A DNA stretch of 64,000 nt, taken from positions 1,143,148-1,207,147 of the forward strand of contig VXAZ01006320.1 in assembly GCA_013399875.1 (NCBI GenBank). Direction: 5' to 3'. Below are positions 59,801-64,000 of the stretch, in pieces. The notes below the pieces were generated by a model. The model worked only from the letters and a program-made list of their open reading frames with translations, did not search any database and had not been told where the DNA came from. The translations under genes were made by a program, and so were the position numbers. Every line of letters begins with the position of its first letter. The first letter of the stretch is position 1. This stretch comes from Gymnorhina tibicen. Lineage: Eukaryota; Chordata; Aves; Passeriformes; Artamidae.

Positions 59801-62705
59801 CAGGTTTTCCTCTTACCATGGTATTGTGGGCTCCTCTCCCTTCTGTGGTGAGCTGGCTTCCCAGACTGTTCTGCTGCAGACTGGTCCACTTGCAGAAAAA
59901 CTCAAGCTGAAGCCAAAAGCTACCTGTCTGTAGCCTCTCCAGCCTTGGTTGCTCTGAAACTCCCTACTCAATCCACTGCTTTCTTCTTGTCAAATGCCAT
60001 ATGCTGTCAGGGTGTCACTGAAAACTGGGAAATAAACTCTCCAACCAGTTGGTTAGGTAAGAAAGCTGACATTACTTTATTCAGTGTGCTGGGTGCGTGG
60101 AGATTGCTCCACCTGATGTGTGCACTCAGCAGCCTAACAGACCAGGTTATATGCGTGAAACCAATATATATTTACTGCATTTCTGTTACATATGCATTAC
60201 ATTTCCTGAATGCATGCACTTCTATTACGTACGCATTACATTTCCTGAATACACACATGTACGTTAATTATTTCCATGGATTTATTTGGATATCAGTAGG
60301 GGTCTTTTGAGGGTCTTCGGTGGTCGTTTGGGAACATCCCATTCCCCAGATTTTCCATTTATGGTTCTGGATCCTCTAATGAATCTTTTCTCCCTGAGAA
60401 TATCTCAAGTATGTCATCAGGTCACAATGCACTTCTCTTATCATTCTTTGCCCTGGCACTCTATCTTTGTTCTCAAAACTAAGACATCTGCTAGTACATC
60501 TTAATCACTGATATAGGTAAATAAGGAAGCGCTAGCTGGTACAGGACTATTAGTCACAGATGTAGGGAGTTAACACAAAGCCACATTAATCTCTGGCATT
60601 TGGACAAAGTACTATATGGTACAAAACAAAGCATTAATCACAGATATAGGGATCAAACACTATTGTACTAAAGTTAAAAAGAATTTTCCAACATCTTCCC
60701 CCACTACTGCATGGACACCTTTTTAAAGAAATATAATTGTTCGGTAACAAGGGCAGGAATGCAGAAGGGCTGAAGGATTTTCAGTGGATGAAATATGCCT
60801 GCAAGAATATGCAGTGTGCTAAAGGCCAAGCGAAAAAAGTGCAGGAACGTTAGGAGTTTTGGGCATGGAGTTGACAGGAGGGGGAGGCAGGTAAAATATG
60901 GATGTTTGGATGATATGAAATCTGAACTTTGCACTAGCAGAATTAATGGAGTCCTTATCAATGAAAAGAGCAACTCATCACAACAGAATTCATGTGAGGC
61001 ATGACTTTCTTTGGATTGGCATTACATGACTTTGCTCGTCTGCTCCCAGTTTCCCCTGTGCTTGCTTTTCCAGCTGTCATCTTCGTAGTAATACATCCCG
61101 TTGTTTTCCCTCCTCACAAAATTTCTTAGGCAGAGGGAGGAAACATAAAACCATAAAGGTGGCTAGCAGGCTTTTTTGCCACACATCTCCGTGTTACGTC
61201 GCACATCCGTTATCTGAACCTGTGCAAAGGCCATTGTATGTTTTAGCATGTAACCTCATAGCAGCCCACAGCTTCCTCACAAGGGGAGGTGGAGAGGCAT
61301 GCATTAATCTCTCCTCTCTGGTGACCAGTGACAGGACCTGAGGGAATGGCATGAAGCACTGTCAGAGGAGGTCTAGGTCGGATATTAGGAAAAGGTTCTT
61401 CACCCAGAGGGTGGTTGGGCACTGGAACAGGCTCCCCAGGGAAATGGTCACAGCACCAACCTGACAGAGTTCAAGAGGCATTGGGACAATGCTCTCAAGC
61501 ACATGGTGTGATCGTTGGGGCTGTCCAGCCAGGAGTTGGACTCCCTGTGGATCCCTTCCAACTCAGGATATGCTATGATTATATGAACATGATGGACTGT
61601 GGTTCTGCATTTTTAGATGCTCAAGTGATGTCTCAGCCAACTCACAGGTCAAAGCTGAAGAGATTTGTTCGCATCAGGATTATCTGTTTAGTTACCTACA
61701 GCAACCGATATTTTTTTATCATCTAGCAACAGCAACACTTTAGAAAGCTCCCAGCCCCAAGTATCTTCACAGCTTTGTGTCTGAGTGCTTATTTCATTTA
61801 CCAGTGGAGGAGGAAGAAGAAGAACCTTTCCTGCAGCCAATCTTCCCTGCCTCTTTTTCTCATGCAGTTTTCAAGACTGGTGTTGACTGTTGAACTCTCA
61901 AAATTGTAATAGCTGTTGTCCTAAATAGAAAACTGTCATTTACTCCAACTGTAAACTGAGGAAAAATCATAATTGAAGCATTCTTCAGAAGTACCAGTCC
62001 AAGGGGTAAGGGTGGAAGAGCTTTGTGATTTCTTTCACATCAAAGGCAGGATTTTTGGAGGCCTTGTACATCACAGTTATTCTTTATGCATCACTTAGTT
62101 CCTTTAGCCCATTTGATGAGGGATAAGGGGGGATGGAATAGTTTGTGCTTAAACATAAAACCCCTGAAAAAGAGCTTCAAGTTACACAGCAAGTAGCCCC
62201 TTTCCAGCTGTGGAATACAGGTTCCGCAAACACCTGCTAGAGCAGTCTCCTCTTCTGTTTGTAGGCTGTCTCCCAACACCATGGTGACCCCCCACAAGAA
62301 GAGCATGCTGGGGAATGGGAACTATGATGTGAACGTGATTATGGCAGCACTTCAGACCAAAGGCTACGAGGCGGTTTGGTGGGATAAACGCAGGTACTGA
62401 GAAGTTGTGTAATTCTGGAGGTGGTTACTGTTCGTAAAAATGAGAAAGAGATTGAAGTGAAAGCAGCAGAACATAATCTTGTTGATGTCTTGTTTTCTGC
62501 ACTCTTTCAGGGATGTTAATGCCATTGCCCTGTCTAACGTGATGGGCTTCATCATGAATCTGCCCTCCAGCCTTTGCTGGGGCCCCTTGAAGCTCCCCCT
62601 CAAGCGACAGCACTGGATCTGTGTCCGGGAGGTGGGAGGCACCTACTACAACCTCGACTCCAAGCTCAAGGTGCCCGAGTGGATTGGAGGTGAAAGTGAG
62701 CTCAG
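56830..62705 (+). CDS. JOSD1: Josephin domain-containing protein 1, 3' part missing
   Basis: Three coding exons, 56830-57014, 62265-62393 and 62511-62705, with matching phases, give residues 1-169; a further exon with the C-terminus (about 33 residues in human, 202 aa in all) is not found up to 64000 and must lie beyond the edge. JOSD1 is a Josephin-family cysteine deubiquitinase found at the plasma membrane and activated by monoubiquitination. The start [10 protein letters not shown] is preceded by AAAA. The catalytic Cys is C36 in [18 protein letters not shown]; the catalytic His is H139 in [11 protein letters not shown]154 in YYNLDSKL completes the triad. The third exon ends GGESELR at a GT donor. 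Intron 1 is 5.25 kb and carries an LTR and a CR1. It is divergent to GTPBP1, as in human. Confidence 0.97.
57015..59985. other. JOSD1: JOSD1 intron 1, 5' part
   Basis: AT-richer intronic DNA with T runs at 57171-57180 and 57547-57555. No exon, RNA gene or recognisable repeat was seen. Confidence 0.6.
59988..60693 (-). mobile_element. Solo LTR of an endogenous retrovirus in JOSD1 intron 1
   Basis: On the - strand it begins TGTTGGAAAATTC (60693) and carries AATAAA (60076-60081) about 90 bases before a CA end near 59988. The flanks hold TCTTC at 59982-59986 and at 60694-60698, a possible 5-bp target duplication offset by one base. U3 has three diverged copies of a TTAATCACAGATATAGGG-like motif (near 60502, 60549 and 60633), and a 39-bp tandem pair lies at 60181-60258. 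No coding part remains. It is antisense to JOSD1. Confidence 0.6.
61320..61590 (+). mobile_element. CR1 LINE 3' fragment in JOSD1 intron 1
   Basis: It carries 'GACAGGACCTGAGGGAATGG', 'GGATATTAGGAAAAGGTTC', 'GGCACTGGAACAGGCTCCCC', 'CCCTTCCAACTCAGGATATG' and a corrupted 'CTATGATTATATGA' end. This is a different CR1 subtype from the others in the window, as shown by the GGTCACAGCACCAACCTGAC segment. Confidence 0.92.
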
Positions 62706-64000
62706 GTAGGATTTCCTCAAATCCTTCCCTGTTGGAGGTAAGGAAACTGTCCTTAAACAGTTGGCGATTGAAACACATATGGCTGACCTTCAACAGCAAA
62801 AATTTGAGAGTAATAAGGTTCTTGTGCCTCCACTTGGATTTATTCCTTGTTTGTGCAAAGCTAGGGAAATGTTTTGGCAGTGGTGTCTTTATGAGCTTGG
62901 TAGAGCTTGACTTGGCCTCTTATGTGTCTGGCTCTGTCAGCGGTGGAGGTAGAGGCCACCTCTGGTATTATTGGGTGAGACCTACAACAAGATGTGCTGT
63001 GCCCTGCTCCCTCTTCGAACATGAGAGTATCAGCATTCTTTGCCTCTTTAGTACCAATCTCTATGTTTCCAACAAAAGGCTTCCCAGACTAAAAGTGCAA
63101 CCTTCTCCCTAACAGCAGTGAGAGCTGTTAGGAATCACTTTTCTTATGTAAGCATATGCTGCCCTTCTGGCTTGGCTCCCCTTCCCTCTTCAGTCTTAAC
63201 ACAATATTGTAAATACTTTGTACAGTTTCACCTGCTCGTGATTGCTTTTTAGCTTCCATTCCATCCTGCCGTAAATCCTACTAGCAGCTTTGGTGCCTTG
63301 ACTAGACTTGTTTTGAGATAGGGATTGCACATGTGCAGTACTTGTGGAGCCAGCCATGCCACTGAAGTTTTGGTACATTTCTGGGGTAAAGTAACTCTCT
63401 TATGAAACCACTGTGCAGAGGTTCTGGTGGATTTTATCCACCAAGTCTATTGTTCTTCAGCAATAAATAAGGGCTTTCTCTGCTGGAGAGTTTTGGAAAT
63501 CTGGACCAAAGGATATTGGAGAAAGCATTGGTTTCGTATTTATTGGAAATAATCCAAGTTTGGTATTAGAAAAAGCTTAGGTGCAGAAAGGGGTTAAAAA
63601 AACATGTCAAATGACCAGGTGATACACTGCTGCTAAGGACATCTGAATGACGGGGTGTTTTCTTTTTACAAGGAAAAGATTTTTCCCAGATTTGTTGGAA
63701 TTATTTTAAGTTATGGTGGGATTCTTGATCTTGGAAATATGAAGAAACTAAACTTGGATTTAATTCTGTTTTTCCTGCGTTGGAAAATAAGAAAGTGGCA
63801 TCTTTATAGGCTCATCTCTGCTGAGGTTAAGATAATGTCTATCTGATTCTGAGAATTTTCTGAGTAGAAATGGTTGAATCTATTGGGGCAAGTTTAATAT
63901 TTGTTTGTGGGCTTTTTCTGTCATAAAATAACTAAAGACAGTGGGGGTTTTCCCCCACTTCTTGTCACATCTGAATAGTTAGTTGTGTTTAGTTGTTGTT
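62706..64000 (+). other. JOSD1: JOSD1 intron 3, continues past the right edge
   Basis: No exon encoding the JOSD1 C-terminus was found. Nothing else was recognised. Confidence 0.7.

Overview
The window is nuclear DNA from a bird; the species cannot be read from the sequence. The evidence is several 3'-truncated CR1 LINE copies of the avian kind, short spliced genes, CpG-island promoters and gene content matching human 22q13.1. From left to right it carries DNAL4 (+), a FAM20C-type secretory-pathway kinase (+), SUN2 (+), GTPBP1 (-) and the first three coding exons of JOSD1 (+). Every exon junction quoted was checked by hand for AG/GT boundaries and codon phase.

Layout. At 1-950 is the 3' end of an unidentified + strand transcript with a poly(A) signal. 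At 950-6960 is intergenic DNA with one CR1. At 6960-11380 is DNAL4, with a CpG-island promoter holding RFX-type half-sites, three coding exons and a 1 kb 3'UTR. At 11380-15690 is intergenic DNA with a CR1 and a CpG-rich block that may be the promoter of the next gene. At 15689-20996 is the FAM20C-like kinase (ten exons, 536 aa). At 21000-23270 is SUN2 upstream DNA, including a 166-base assembly gap in its CpG island. At 23302-30434 is the SUN2 coding region (712 aa) with a CR1 in one intron and a long 3'UTR. SUN2 and GTPBP1 are tail to tail, their 3' ends about 1.3 kb apart. At 37193-54847 is GTPBP1 (twelve coding exons), with an LTR in an intron and a cryptic two-exon coding-like pair in intron 1. 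At 54900-56200 is a CpG-rich head-to-head promoter region shared by GTPBP1 and JOSD1, with an X-box-like palindrome and a regularly spaced CCAAT array. At 56830-62705 are the JOSD1 coding exons; the last one lies beyond the right edge.

The genes are not a functional operon. DNAL4 is a dynein light chain, FAM20C-like is a Golgi secreted-protein kinase, SUN2 is the inner-nuclear-membrane half of the LINC bridge, GTPBP1 is a translational GTPase and JOSD1 is a deubiquitinase. The most interesting points are the FAM20C paralogue with an intact catalytic set between DNAL4 and SUN2, an apparent one-base reading-frame break in GTPBP1 exon 1, the coding-like nested exons in GTPBP1 intron 1, and the 88/41/88/42-bp CCAAT array.
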